Made by a program: the position numbers and the translations under genes
Assembly (NCBI RefSeq): GCF_033439725.1
Contig: NW_026944390.1
Coordinates: 744,001-808,000, forward strand
Direction: 5' to 3'
Length of the DNA: 64,000 nucleotides
Source of the DNA: Neurospora tetraspora
Taxonomy: Eukaryota; Ascomycota; Sordariomycetes; Sordariales; Sordariaceae
The notes under the pieces: model-generated
What the model was told of the DNA's origin: nothing
Databases searched by the model: none
Seen by the model: the letters and a program-made list of their open reading frames with translations, nothing else
Shown here: positions 21,554-33,473 of the stretch, in pieces
Numbering within the stretch: the stretch's first letter is position 1
Layout of the letters: each line of letters starts with the position of its first letter

Positions 21554-23987
21554 TTACGCTGACAGGGCGAGACAAGCGTCGACAGCCAAACCAACCCTAC
21601 GAGAAAGTGTCAGCTAAAACTCTTCGGATAGTGTGAAAGGTAGTAGGGGTACTCACCTTCCCTCCTTCTGATATACCACGTCGCTGATGATTTCACGATC
21701 GAGATCTGGAAACATGCCTGCAAGTGTTTCCACTACAGTGGCATGTTCAGCACGGAACAGTCGTTGTGCCTCAGCAGCTTCGGCACTAGCCTGCCTTGCA
21801 GCCGCCTCTTCAGCAGATAATCTCTGGCGACGAGCTTCCTGCTCTGGTAGAGGCGTGTGGGCCGGGCTAGGGACATCTTGGTCTGCTGATGAAGATGCCC
21901 CTTCGTCAGAGAATATTCCGGCGATGGTGCTCAAAGGTTTCTGGATTGTGCGTAGCAGTCCTGCTATAGCCGCCTTTTCCTCATTCCCACCATATTCACT
22001 GCTTTCTCTGGCCTCATTGGAAGAGCTAGACCGGCGCGGTGTTGCAGGACCGCCAACATCAAGCGAGGCGCGGACTTGTGATGACTCTCCAGCACTTAAC
22101 GTTGGCACGGCAGCTGACTTCTCAGAGTGCACTGGCGGCGGGGGTGACTCAGCCCTGTGCTTTTCCGCAATGGCAGACACCGCAGCCTCCACGTTCTTCT
22201 CAAACTCCTCGTCCGTAATGGTCAGTGTCGTTCGGTCCATACTCTCAATGAACTGAATTGCTCCCATCTAGAGAAGGTTAGTAGGTGAAAATCGGACAGC
22301 GTCATGCCAGTAACTGACCAGAGAGGAGAGGTAGTAGCCGGCTTCTCCGCCGAGCTTGTCTTGATTGCGGAATCTGAGGATGTATTGGACGTTAGACACC
22401 AAGTGCTCCGCGTTGGCCTGGAGCACAACATAAATGAGCATCGGCATGAACGAGTCCGCCGACCCGTCGGATTTTGAGTGCTTAAGGAGACCAAATATGA
22501 CCTTGCAGCAGTTCAAGACACATATTATCTTGTCTCGCGGTGCGCGGTATGACTTGATCTTCAGGAGCTCTGCGGTTTTGTCAGCTTTGTCAGCGATAGC
22601 CACCCATCGAGAAGCCATAATAGTTCTCACCTTGTTGTGCCAGCTTGAGGAACCGTTTCCCGCTTTCACTAACCGGAGGAATATCAAGATGTTCCTCTCT
22701 TACCCAGTGGTAAATGTTGATCTTCTGAGAAAGAACCTCATCCCGTTCAACATCTTCCTGGTGCTGTCCACGCCGTCCTGGTCCCATTGGCCGTTCCCCA
22801 CGCCACCCCTTGTTTTTGGCGCCAGGAATCGGTTGTGGTGGAGGTATTGCGGGAGAGAACGTTTGGGTATAAAGTCGGTTCATGACAAGCTTCTCCATTC
22901 CTTCCCTCGCATTGTCGAACTCAGCATCTGACACGCTCCTCCATACCTCGCACTGTGCCATCTTGTTTGAAATAAATGCGAGGAAGTCGCTGATGATTTT
23001 GACCTGCTCATGGACCATCCATTGCCTCTTGCCGAATTCGAACAGGAAAGACTTTAGGTATCTTGCAACGGGATCGGCCTTCTTGTTTCGGAGCTGTTCG
23101 ACGAAGCGATGGAAATCGAATGGTAACGGCGGCTCTGGCTCTGGTTCGGGAGGAGGAGGGCGATGAAGCGAGGTCGTGGGAGACATTGGCGAATCAAGGC
23201 TCTGAACGCTATGGCGTTTTTGAGCCTGTGATGGACTGCCGCCGGTATGGAACGGGTCGTCTTTTGGAGGGACTGGGGGAGCCAGCTCTTCCCTGCCCTT
23301 TTCCTTCAGAGGCGTCGTCGCAGGAGATGTGCTTGACAAGCTCAAGCCTTGCAAGTCCTGAAGTTGCTGGACCATAGAGGGGGCAAGTGGTTCGAGGCTC
23401 GATTTGCGGGGCGGATATTGTACGGGACTGGCCAGCAAAGGCGACGCCATCTCTAACCTGGGGCTCATGACTTCCTCTGCGCCGGGGCCTCCACCTCCTT
23501 CGCTGAACTGCTCCATGATGCTCTGCAGCTCGGACCTGGACCCGCTCTCACGCTCGTCGTCACTTGCATATTTCTTGTCATCGTATGCGGCGTCCGACCT
23601 AGTGGGTGATACGTCGTCGGACCCGGAGCCACGTCTCGATCGCGGAGGAGCTATAGAGGGGCTTCGAGAAGGAGGTTGCGAGACCGCCGGGGTGGGTGGG
23701 GTGGGGTCGATGTACGTCCGAGATTCAATCGTAAGGTACTGCGTGGCAGTCGTTGTGGTTGGAGAGGTGGTGGGCTTTAGGGTAGCAACCGAGGACATCA
23801 AGTCGGTCTCTTCTTGTTGGGTTTCTTTCGCATCCTCTCCGTCCATGACAACATCTGTACTCGGTTCAGGGGCAGTCGAGGCCGTCGATGACGCGACTAC
23901 CTCTTGTTCGGAGTCGGCATTCGTAGGGGCATGTTTGGGGACGCCAAGCTGGCTCTCGGGGTCGGATGTTTGGTCGTGAGGCGACAT
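21554..23987 (-). CDS. vps9: VPS9-domain Rab5 exchange factor with CUE domain
   Basis: Four exons: 23987-22631, 22569-22319, 22267-21657 and 21596-21554, giving 753 residues. The frame is open upstream of 23987, but the first ATG is at 23987 (MSPHDQTSDPES). Residues 1-285 are Ser/Pro/Thr-rich. A helical bundle begins near 289 (PFDFHRFVEQLRNKKADPVA). The VPS9 core follows, with INIYHWVREEHLDIP, YRAPRDKIICVLNCCKVIFG, DSFMPMLIYVVLQANAEHLV and GEAGYYLSSLMGAIQFIE. The last about 45 residues form a ubiquitin-binding CUE domain (AGMFPDLDREIISDVVYQK) completed by the small fourth exon (RVGLAVDACLALS). VPS9 proteins activate Rab5/Vps21 on endosomes, and the CUE domain links this to ubiquitinated cargo. 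The second donor is GTCAGT, weaker than usual. Domain order equals yeast Vps9. Confidence 0.92.
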
Positions 23988-25581
23988 GCAAAAGACTGGA
24001 GCGAGGACGGCGCGGTGGGCGTTGATACGAAGTGCTGAGTCGCAAGTGTTGATTGGGGAGCCGAACGTGGGCTTGGAGGGTTCGGGCAGAAAGACAGCAA
24101 GCAAGTGTGGGTTCAAACTAGCTTAACGTTGCCAGGATTGCTGCAGGCGGGCTTCCACTTGGGCGAGTCTATCAAGGTTTCTGGTAGCTATCACAAGAGC
24201 TGTTTCAGTCGGCAAAATAACCACTCCGGAACGGCCGTACGTATGTGTTTAGGGGCGATCGTCGGGGACTTGGCCGAGTAAAGAAAACAGAGTTCTTGTC
24301 GGCGGCAAGGGAAGTGTCAGCGTTGGCGGGTTTGGCCGAGTGTTGGGTTGGATGAGAGTCAGGCCCAGAGAGAGTGTGTGCATGTCACGAATTTGCGAGG
24401 TCAAGTTCTGGCGTACGACATCAAGGCATGCGGGCATGTCGATTCCTCTACGTAGGTTGCTGCGCCCATGCCACCATTTCCTGGCGGTCCTGTTACAAAC
24501 AGCACAGGGGGCAGGCAAGGCAGTAAGGTGCGGCCCCGCAGCGCTAGACTAGATAAGCACTTAGCGTCAGAGTGATTTCCGTAGCGTATTATGCTGGTCT
24601 GTGCGCACATCTCAAACCGCCTCGGCCACCCAGCTATACCACCCGGACATCATCCACTGCAATAATGCGACCAGTGTTTCACAAAAGGGGACGCTTATGA
24701 ACAGCGTGATGAGCTGTTAACTTTGGGAGTTCTAGTATCATCCGCTACCATCCTCGAGCATGTCCGATCACATCGCAAGCGAGTCCGGGCTGGCCTACCG
24801 AAGGAGCCCCGCCACGCCCGGTAGCGTCTCCGGAGCTGGATCTTGGCAGGGCTGAACGCTGTCCGAGCCCCGGCTTCGTGTGTCGCAGCCCCGGACCCAC
24901 TCACATTGGTTACGTACCGGTGCCGGCCCGGGCAACCGTCACGGAAGGTCGGATTCAAAGCAAATCTCTCAACTCCAACGCTGTATCAACATTCATCGCT
25001 GACCTCGACTTTTGAGATTTCTCTTCCGGCACACCATTAAATGAAGTCGTCGACGCACTCGCCATTAGGACTCCAACCAAGATAATGAACCATATAAGGC
25101 CTCGAGCCTAATGCGACCCATCCTTTAGCTTTTCTTTGGTCTTTGGCTGAGACTCATACAACGCATCGCCAAAAAGTCAACTGACTTGCATGCGAGTGAT
25201 AACCCAACCTAACCCACCACAACGCACCAACAGGCCACTCATGCCGCTGTACCCGCATAGCAGAGACCGGGACGACAATTCGGAGCTTCTTTTATCATGT
25301 TGTCGTCTACGTACTCTGCCTCACCACATTTGGTATGCTATAAGTCGGAACAAAGTAGGGCCATGGCCTCCCCAGGAATTCCCCAAGAATCATCGTACGC
25401 TATCTTTCCTTTCTCGTAAAATCACGCTCGCGAGAAGCACGGTTCGTAGCAAAGAAGGACCTGGCAGTTTATCTTACACTTCACAGTTAAAGACAGCCGG
25501 TCAAAGGGACGGGAAAGGAAACAAGCCACAGGGGTGAACCGGGGGTTTATCGTTTGTGTTTATTGCGGATATATGCAGTTC
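23988..25581. other. Upstream region of vps9 and start of the gene-poor tract
   Basis: About 1.6 kb with many short frames on both strands; none has a motif or convincing splice structure. The vps9 promoter should lie near 24000-24300. Confidence 0.35.
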
Positions 25582-25767
25582 CTATATACCGAGACCGGAA
25601 CTCAAAGAGCTGCAACGCTCAATGAACATAGAGGTGCATCCGCAGCTGGTCTCCAAAGTCGGTAATAATTCTCCAGGTGCCAGAGGAAGTTCGGGGCCCG
25701 CGGCCGGTGGGCAGTTTCGTCCAAATCCATTCCAATCATCGTACCCGCCGTCATACTCAACCAAGTC

Positions 25768-26097
25768 TTACTGCGGAGGCTCCCTCATCGCAGGCCCCAA
25801 GGCTCTGATCGCTTTCTTGATAAATGCTTCGAGAGCCAGAGCTTTATGGAACTCCACCCACTCGTCTGAGCCCTCTGAAGGGTTCATCGCCCATAGCGTG
25901 TCGGCCCTGACCTTCGCCCTTTCCTCCTGCTCTCCCAGATAGCTCGAGACGAGTTCGCTTCGTCTTTCGATCAACCTCTCCAGGCGCTCACATCGTTCAG
26001 TTTCCTCCCTTAGGTCGTACTGGGCGGCTCTTAAGCGTCTCTCTAGCTCTTGCAGGCTTGGGGTGTCTCCGGGGAAAATTGAAGAGCGACGAGGCAT
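25768..26097 (-). CDS. Small orphan coiled-coil protein, possibly interrupted
   Basis: An ATG start (context TTCAAGATGCC) opens a 109-residue frame, mostly a charged helix: SLQELERRLRAAQYDLREET and CERLERLIERRSELVSSYL have hydrophobic residues spaced as in a coiled coil. I know no family. The frame ends in CAG TAA GAC at 25773-25765, but the same frame stays open for about 60 more codons to 25582 (with VEYDGGYDDWNGFG). Two readings are possible. CAGTAAGAC contains the splice donor GTAAGA, so the gene may continue in a later exon. Or TAA may be a C-to-T change of CAA. No good acceptor is obvious. It could also simply end at TAA. Confidence 0.4.
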   Translation of the reverse strand: MPRRSSIFPGDTPSLQELERRLRAAQYDLREETERCERLERLIERRSELVSSYLGEQEERAKVRADTLWAMNPSEGSDEWVEFHKALALEAFIKKAIRALGPAMREPPQ

Positions 26098-26867
26098 CTT
26101 GAACGGTAGTTGAAGGTGATGGTGTGATGAAGGTGTTGATGCCTATGCCAAGGGTTGCTTAAGAGCTCGGTTAGTACAAGGAAGAATGGGAAGAGGTAGG
26201 GGTTTCTCGAAAGTACCTCGTACTTCAAGTGGTGATGAAGAGTGACTTCGATGATTGCGCTTGGGACAGAAAAATAGCAAGCAGCTCGCCGTGGTACTTG
26301 ACCTTGAGGTTATATACACATTGTGTGCGACATACTCCTTTCCAGTATGGCACAGAGGAGCCTCGCCCTTCACTTATGGATCGTCACTCGGTTTGTTCTG
26401 TCTCGATCATTCTCGGTCATTGCAAGATCTCACTTGCTGTGAATCACTGATTTGTGAACTCCAGTTCTTACACTCAGACATGTATGTATATTCCTCGAAT
26501 ATCATGGCTAACACTGTGACATACGTCGCGGTTGGAGAGGTGCCAACAACTTTCAAGGTGTTTGTCAACAGCTACCGGACCTCAATCGAGACATTAAACG
26601 ATATTCATCCATAAAACTGGGGGAACAGAAGTGTTATAGATAACGCTATATCCAAGCCGTCTTATCTCCATCACATCCTTGTCACAGGAGGATTAAGTCG
26701 CACCACGACACATGCTCATCTTGGGTAACTACCTACGGATGGAGGGCTCGATCGTGGGTTCGGAACTCATTAGAATGACCAAAGGCCTAAAGAAGACTCA
26801 AAAGCTAGGAAATAGCCCATCCGCTCCACTACCGAGCAAGTAACACACCGCCAATGTTTCCATCCCA
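26098..26867. other. Intergenic in the orphan-gene tract
   Basis: Nothing supported on either strand. This is the upstream region of the 25768-26097 frame and the downstream region of the next orphan. Confidence 0.35.
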
Positions 26868-27212
26868 TCATCCCAAGCCATCGTCTTCAACATCGACCGC
26901 CATCCGTTCGTTCCCCTGTTCCGCCACAAGCCATGACTGCTCGCTGGTAGCCATCAACGAATTCCCACCCCTATCATACGAAGCCACGCGGGCGACCAAC
27001 TCCCGCCTCTCCCTAAACAATATCTCCTCTTCTTTGAGTTCCTTCTTCGTCCTCACAAGCTGCTCCCGCCATACTCTGAGGTCCCGCTCGGCTGCCACGA
27101 TCCAAACGGCTCGGAAATAGGCCTTATGCGCCTCAAGGTTTCGGATCAGGTGTTCTTGGTTGTTAATACTATCTCGGAGCCGTTTGATGTTCTTCAGCTG
27201 GAAAGTGGACAT
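26868..27212 (-). CDS. Small orphan coiled-coil protein, 114 residues
   Basis: An ATG-started frame (context ATCCATGTCC) encodes a protein that is almost wholly a charged helix. FQLKNIKRLRDSINNQEHLI, EAHKAYFRAVWIVAAERDLR and RTKKELKEEEILFRERRELV show heptad-like spacing. The C-terminus is acidic (MAVDVEDDGLG). I recognise no family. The block ERRELVARVASY resembles ERRSELVSSYL in the orphan 0.8 kb to the left, so the two may be old relatives; this is weak. Same strand as that gene. It could be one exon of a longer spliced gene, but no neighbouring exon is evident. Confidence 0.45.
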   Translation of the reverse strand: MSTFQLKNIKRLRDSINNQEHLIRNLEAHKAYFRAVWIVAAERDLRVWREQLVRTKKELKEEEILFRERRELVARVASYDRGGNSLMATSEQSWLVAEQGNERMAVDVEDDGLG

Positions 27213-28141
27213 GGATGCCGGTCGGGTAGGGACGGGGAATGTCCGACGCCGTTGGCTATTTCTGTTTGTCTGTATTGTCGGCGACCGTCTTCCGCGCGAG
27301 GAAGCGGTAGAGCTGATGGTTTTTATATTGGACTAAGATGGCAATGCTCGTCTAACGCCTGATCAAGAGCTAACGTCTTATAAACCTCATTCCCGCATGT
27401 GAGCCAGTCGATGGCTACCTCTATTGATAGATGACGCCCAGCCTAGAGCCAGTGAGTCTCAAGAAGGGGCACATTCACAGGCAGGTGCATCACTCGGAAT
27501 CTTTTGTACTTGCATCACGTTGTAGGATGGCTCTCTCACGGGGATAAGGGCGCCCTGGTGCATCAGATACCCATACTTTTCATTGTCGCACCATATCTTC
27601 GCTCATTCCTGTGAATGACTCTGTACAATTATAAACCTTCTTCACTGTCCCAAGGTTCATACCGGTTAGATTATACCGTTTGGTCAGAGTTCTGGCAATC
27701 AGTTAAGTGAATTCGATCTAACGCGTGTCTGATACCCAATATCGAATTCGGCTTCACTGGTAATTTCGGTGCTATGTTGAGCTACCAACCCAATAGCTCT
27801 GACTATTTACGCCATCAGGAAACGCGCTGATGTATTGATGGGGATGACGCCTCACCGTACCTTCAGCCCTAACCGTCGTTGAAACGATCAGTCCTCCTGC
27901 AAACTGGTGTGTCAACAACAGGGTCACCCAGAAGCTATGACAGTCAACGCAAACGAAGGGGCGAATCGAAAATAAGTGCACTCAGCAAGTACAAAAGCGG
28001 TATGATCCCTCAGTTCCCAGCTTTTACCGGGTCTTGATCTCTCATTAGAAAATAAGCACTTCTAGGATCTCGCCCACCTCAATTCCAAAGAATAGAACCC
28101 GCCCTCCTCTCATCTTGCCTGAATCGGTACCAGCAACAACG
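27213..28141. other. Intergenic in the orphan-gene tract
   Basis: No frame with coding character is seen. It separates a minus-strand and a plus-strand orphan gene and should hold both promoters. Confidence 0.35.
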
Positions 28142-29206
28142 ATGACCGAGGAAATCAATGCAGGCCCCAAAGCTATAGAGGCCTTGAAGAATTTTCACAG
28201 TGTCCTCAATGGCCCTCCCCATTTTCAACCAAAATGGAAAGGGGATTTCGAGCATCTGGTTGAGTGGGCAACGGATTTTGTCGTCCAGGAGAAGAAGAGC
28301 GCGGAGAAGAGTCGAGTCACAGGAGACGGACCTGAGGAGAACGCGGGAGATGGACAGCAAAATAAAGAACTGCAGCAACAGTAACCGCTCTCAGAACAGA
28401 CAAGACCACAGGCCAAACCGGTATGTGATCAAGAGCCCGACCGCCAGGAAAATCCCGAAACCACTCAAGCTTCCCGCCTCTCCGATTTCTTCAATCGCAC
28501 TCCCGACTGGGTAGTCACGTACTTCTTCAATGCACAGAAGTATCCGCGTCTAGAGACAATAGTCCGCTCCATGAAGGAGGTGAAGGTGGCAAGATACCAA
28601 GATCAGATAGCCGAGCTGGCGGAATTCGTTGACTCTGTGCTGGATCACGAAGACGAAGACATGCCGCATGAAGAAGAACTGCACGTGGTAAAGCAGAAAC
28701 TGTCGGAAGTCAAGACTTTCCTGGAGGACCTCAGAATGGACAAGGCCCGCAGCGCTTCGGGGCACCAGTCCCAACAGATCGTAGTAGTCTGTAAAGGCTG
28801 CATATCGCAATTCATAACCAACCCAGAACAGCTCAGAGAGATGGGCATAGAAGAAGGATCAGAAGAAGAAGCAGAATTCGCTGAATTTGCAGAATGGTTG
28901 TGGAAGCAGGTATGGGAAGAGGAAGTGGGGAAAAGTGGCTATACATCCCTTCACGACGTTGCCTCAGATCTCAACAGCTTCGTGTCCCCCTTCAGCGAAT
29001 ACCTGTTTCTGCAAGACGCCAACCACATGCTTTCCATCGAGCGTCTCAAATCTGTCACGGCTTCACAGAACGGCCAGGCCACCATTCTCCCCAAGAGCGA
29101 CATGGCTTACCAGAATACCAACGAAGCAAAACGCAATGCTGGTGACCATCTGCCCACTCTGCGCAGGTGGATTGATTCTTTGGGTAGACGCCTTCGTCGC
29201 TCTTAG
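28142..29206 (+). pseudogene. Orphan gene interrupted by an in-frame TAA
   Basis: The frame starts with ATG at 28142 (TEEINAGPKAIEALKNFHSV) and runs 80 codons to TAA at 28382-28384, then stays open in the same frame to the stop at 29204-29206. Coding character is equally good on both sides. Before the stop it reads NKELQQQ, and after it PLSEQTRPQAKP, so TAA stands in a Gln-rich run where CAA is the natural codon. Downstream parts include SDFFNRTPDWVVTYFFNAQK, a helix YQDQIAELAEFVDSVLDHED, and a CKGC pair. Length would be 354 codons. I know no family. Alternatives: a short 80-residue gene plus a separate gene from the ATG at 28571, an unseen intron, or a sequencing error. C-to-T in CpA context fits RIP-type mutation. 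Confidence 0.5.
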
Positions 29207-29372
29207 AGATTGATCTCCGTCACAATTTTGAGTCTTCCAAGGACCAGACACTACATTTCAATCGCCATTCCCTACTAGTCGTTGCACTTGCAGCCACAGC
29301 ACCTCAAAGTCCCCATCCGTGGTCAATTTTCAAGCATCTCAAGCCTTGCTGAGTGGGATGTTCAAGATATGA

Positions 29373-29917
29373 CTTGCTCAACGAACTAGCAGGAAGAGAG
29401 GGGGGTTTAGGCGTCTAGGGAGACAACTTTCAAGTCAAGTGAAGGGGAGAGAACCGTTGGGAATCCAAGAGAGGAATGGGCTCCGGGAGCTTGAAATCAA
29501 GGAGCAGGATATGGTGCTTGAGTTGCAGGAGAAGGAGATGAGTGATAGGGAGAAGGTTTTGAGGGAACGTGAGGAGAAGATGGGGTTGTGAGTAATGAAT
29601 CGGGGGGAATAGTCCAGGGAAGGAAGGTAGGAAGGAATGGAGGGGTTAAGATCCTTTGATGATGAGATGAAGGGAATACGAATTTGATGGCATAAGCATT
29701 GGAAGAAAGGACTCAGCTTGAACTTAAGTGATGCCACTGGGCTCGCAGTCAAGAGGAGGCGGGGAAAAAAGGCTTCAATGAAGCTGGAGCGCTCAAACAT
29801 CAGCTTCTGCTCATGGCCAGGAGGGAATGGTACGAAGGGAATAGTTCAGGAAGTGGAAGAGATGAAACAAAACATTTGTGCGCACGAAACTCAATACTGG
29901 TATGCCCTGTGGAGTGA
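29373..29917 (+). pseudogene. Split coiled-coil frame without a start codon
   Basis: Frame 29373-29587 contains a charged helix (REPLGIQERNGLRELEIKEQ, MVLELQEKEMSDREKVLRER). It ends at GTGAGT (29588), a donor consensus, which overlaps its stop. An acceptor GCAG at 29748 would join it in frame to 29749-29917, which continues with QEEAGKKGFNEAGALKHQLL and LMARREWYEGNSSGSGRDET and ends in TGA. The joined protein reads smoothly, but no in-frame ATG precedes 29511, the intron (161 bases) has no clear branch site, and the N-terminus is missing. It is either a gene fragment or the 3' part of a spliced gene whose 5' exon I cannot find. Confidence 0.3.
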
Positions 29918-32900
29918 CGCTTGGTGTTTTCCTCTGAAATGTGGAAATCATCTACTGTCTTCAGGGAAGTTACGATAGCAAGCAGAATCATCAGAGCTGG
30001 TAGCTCCTTCCGTGGTTACGAGCTGTCTTGACTCGTACCTTCCCGCTGCGGCTTACAGTGGTTTCTTCTTACCCAAAACATTCGCAGTTCAACTCCCTGT
30101 GTTCCTTCCCCATCAACGCAACCTCTGCTTTTCTGATCTATCTCTTCCTTTCCACATTGGCCAGACACTTCGGGCCATCTCGGAGTCAGGAAAATTTCGC
30201 AGTAGACTGAGAACAGCAAGTCAGAAGCTGTGAAGAGAAACGTGATCTGCCGTGATTTGAGATTTGGCGAGTGTGTCATCCTTGCTTACGCATCACCGTC
30301 AAACAGCATGTGTTCCAACGGCAGAGACCGGGCAGTGTCTTTCGCAGTCGAGTTTGTGGGTTAGGTGAGATCATCATCCACTTCGCCTCCTACTTTTTAA
30401 CCTCTCGCCACGTTTATCTGTTTCAGTTCTAGACCAAATGGGATCTTCCACATCTGACCACTTGTCGTGATACTGTGGATGCTCGTCTACGGTCAATCGC
30501 TTGTGTGGTTGTTTTCATCAAGAAGACGTTGAATAAGTGGCCAGGCATCGCATCGAACAGACGGACGTTGTTCCGGTTTAATGACACGGGTCAATTTGAG
30601 GAAGTGTCTGGCTGTAGCTTATGCAAACTCTCCCATATCTTCTGTCTGTCGAAGCATGACTGACAAATGATCGAAAGAAACGTGAGTGCAGCTCATCATG
30701 ATCACGATTGATCTCGAAGCTCTCAGAAGCCGGTCTCATCCATCTCCCCTATCGGGTTTATATCGGATACCCATAACTGATATATCCAACCGTTCCCAGC
30801 CGAATATCCGGTTATTTGAGCCAGTAAGACCGTCCTGATATGTAGACTTGATGCGAGGGATGTATTGTCAGTGACAAAGGAAGACGATAATTGTCAGTCA
30901 ACGGTCGACGTCACCAGGCAGCTCGTGAGTGTCTTTTGACTCGTTCGCAAATCCCGATGCTCTCCCAATGTTGGTTTGGCATGTTTTGTGAATGCGAATC
31001 AGAGGAAGGAAAGCACATGTTCTGCCGTCCCGAGAGGCCCAGACCACGCAGATCGGTTCTTCGCAAGCTCGCGACTCGCTTCATATTTCGACGAACATCA
31101 TTGTGATATTGGTATGGCCGTGAGTGTATCCCACGCATCTGACCAACAACTAGACGGCTTTCCTTCTGCAGAGGACGTAGTATGCCCTGCCTCCTATTCG
31201 GAGTTCTTGTATCTGCCATCTTAGAAAGGAAGAACACACAATCATCCCTCTGTTCCCGGGTAGCAAGCGACGGTTTCGAGTTTCGGTATAGACACTCATG
31301 TCGCATAAGAGCGGTTCTCTCAAAAGCATTCAATGCATTTCTTTCAGGACACTCGTTCCAGCTTTCCTTCTGATGAACCCTGCTTGAGACCATTTGCCAG
31401 TGCGGATTGACCAGCCGACAGAGGCCAAAGAAAGAGAGAAGGTCTCAGAACAGGAGGAATGAAACTCCAGAAAGTCCGCGATAGAAGCCTCTGACTGACA
31501 CACACACCCGATAGCAACAACGGCTATTCGTCTGTCAGAAATGACAGAGCCCAATAAACACAGCAGCGCATTCTCACGGAGTAAAATCTTGCTCAGAGAA
31601 TGGTGTAATCTGATCCCCATTCTCTGGTAGGCTCCCCCAAGCCTGGACAGGGAAGCCCCGCTCCTAAGGGTGCAATAAGCCAACGTTAGGCAGGCAGGTG
31701 AGTAACCCAAGGTAGGAAATCGGTCCAAATAGGCGACTTGCCTCGATGTTCTGCATATTGCCTATACTCTGCCACATCCTCGCTAAAACCACTCGGTCGC
31801 TTTGATGACGAAAAGCGTTGGGCAGGGGACGCAGTGATTTTTGATACCTCAACCGAAAGCCAACGCCGGAAGAAATCGCATTTTGAGCCTTCATGGACGC
31901 CTTGTGTTGCTTCGAGTTTATGACAAGGCTCCGGGATTCTTCCTCGCTGTCCACTTGGGCATCGAGCTGAGCCTGTGAGGAAATATTCCTTTAGGATCTC
32001 TGAGCCTCATGCGCCCTTTCACCTCTGGAGACCTACCTTTGGAAGTAGACCTACGCCTAGCACGCCTCGGACTATTCCTGGTGAAGATCAGGTTCACCAT
32101 AACCAGCTCGCTGCAGTAGAGCTTGACCTCGGCGAGGAAGCGCGAGGTACCTACTGTATGTACCTCGATGCTGGGTTGCCCAAAAGGGAGATTCCGCCTC
32201 GATTTGATAGGCCAGAGGGCCATGATAAAAGTTGCACAACATGAGAGGGCAATTATCGTTGGACGTCTACGAATGCACCCGAGTACTTCTTCCGCTGTCT
32301 ATGGTGACCGTACCGGTTAGCTACAGGCATTGTACGCCGTTCACCGAAACAAAGAGCCATCATCACGCATGGCTTGACAGCGGATCGGAGTCCGAAGAGA
32401 TTCTCAAATCTCAACGTTTGAGTGACACTGCTGCTGAGGACAACTTGAGCCAAAATCATGTGCTGAGATCGACGTTCGTGAGAGGCCAGACCAGAGCGCA
32501 AAGGTGAAGAGCAAAAAGCGACCTCAGAGACCTGTGGTCTCAGCGTCACCTGAGAACGTCGCTGCAGCGACGATGGATGCTAACGGGATTGCGGTCCAAT
32601 CCCAGAGCCGCAGAGATGTGCCTATTCCACCCCAGATCAAATTGAGTACAGTAACGGGATGCCCGTGCATGTATGCAAAATCCGGCGAAGATGCGTGTGA
32701 CGGGTAGGAGCGTCCAAGGATTTTGCGAGCGAGAGCACCATGCCAATTACTTCAAGCTTGGCCGTGAAGAATTGCCTGCTTTTTATCAAAGGCAATTTAT
32801 AGGGTCATCAATTTGCTCCATGTGCTGTGCTCGAGTGTCGTGGTGATACGCGTTGCACATCTGCATCCAAATTCTCTCGGGATTTCAAAGAAGCCCCTGA

Positions 32901-33452
32901 AGGCGTGCAGGACGCCAGCGATATCGGTTGTCTTCCGGTACGCCGGGACATGTTCAACCTGGTGATCACTGCAACGTGCCACTGGTTCAGCAATTGCACG
33001 ATCGGTTCGAAGCAAGAGGTCTTTGGGGGGCAGGTGAAATCGAGAACCATTTTGACGTCCCGGCAGCTGGGCCGAAGGCATGTGGTCGCTGGTAACCCCA
33101 ACTCCAACCCACCTCTTGCTTCCGGGTTGGTGGTCTTGGTCGGGGCCCGATATTGTCGGCGAATGAGAGGTTGACACACAGTCAGCGCCGTGATGGTCCG
33201 ATACGGGCGGACCCCACGGCCCTCGCTGGAGCCTGCAGAGCGAACAGTCGGTTCCAAGTGCGGAGAATCGTCGACCTGCACCAAGCCGTAAACGGTGGTG
33301 TCCAGTAGGTCTCCAGTGTGCCGGCCCATGGAAGCTATCGCCATTGAGGCTAGGGGAATTGAGTTGGCTGAACCAAGTCGAATTTGAGCCGGAGGCTAAG
33401 CTTGCTGAAACAACCAGGGCTGTGATTTCCAGGCGATCGGAGGGGCTTTCGT

Positions 33453-33473
33453 AAAAAAAAAAAAAAAAAAAAA
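33453..33473 (+). repeat. Poly(A) tract, 21 bases
   Basis: A run of 21 A interrupts otherwise mixed sequence. There is no reverse-transcribed gene upstream that it could terminate, and no target-site duplication was noticed. Confidence 0.9.
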
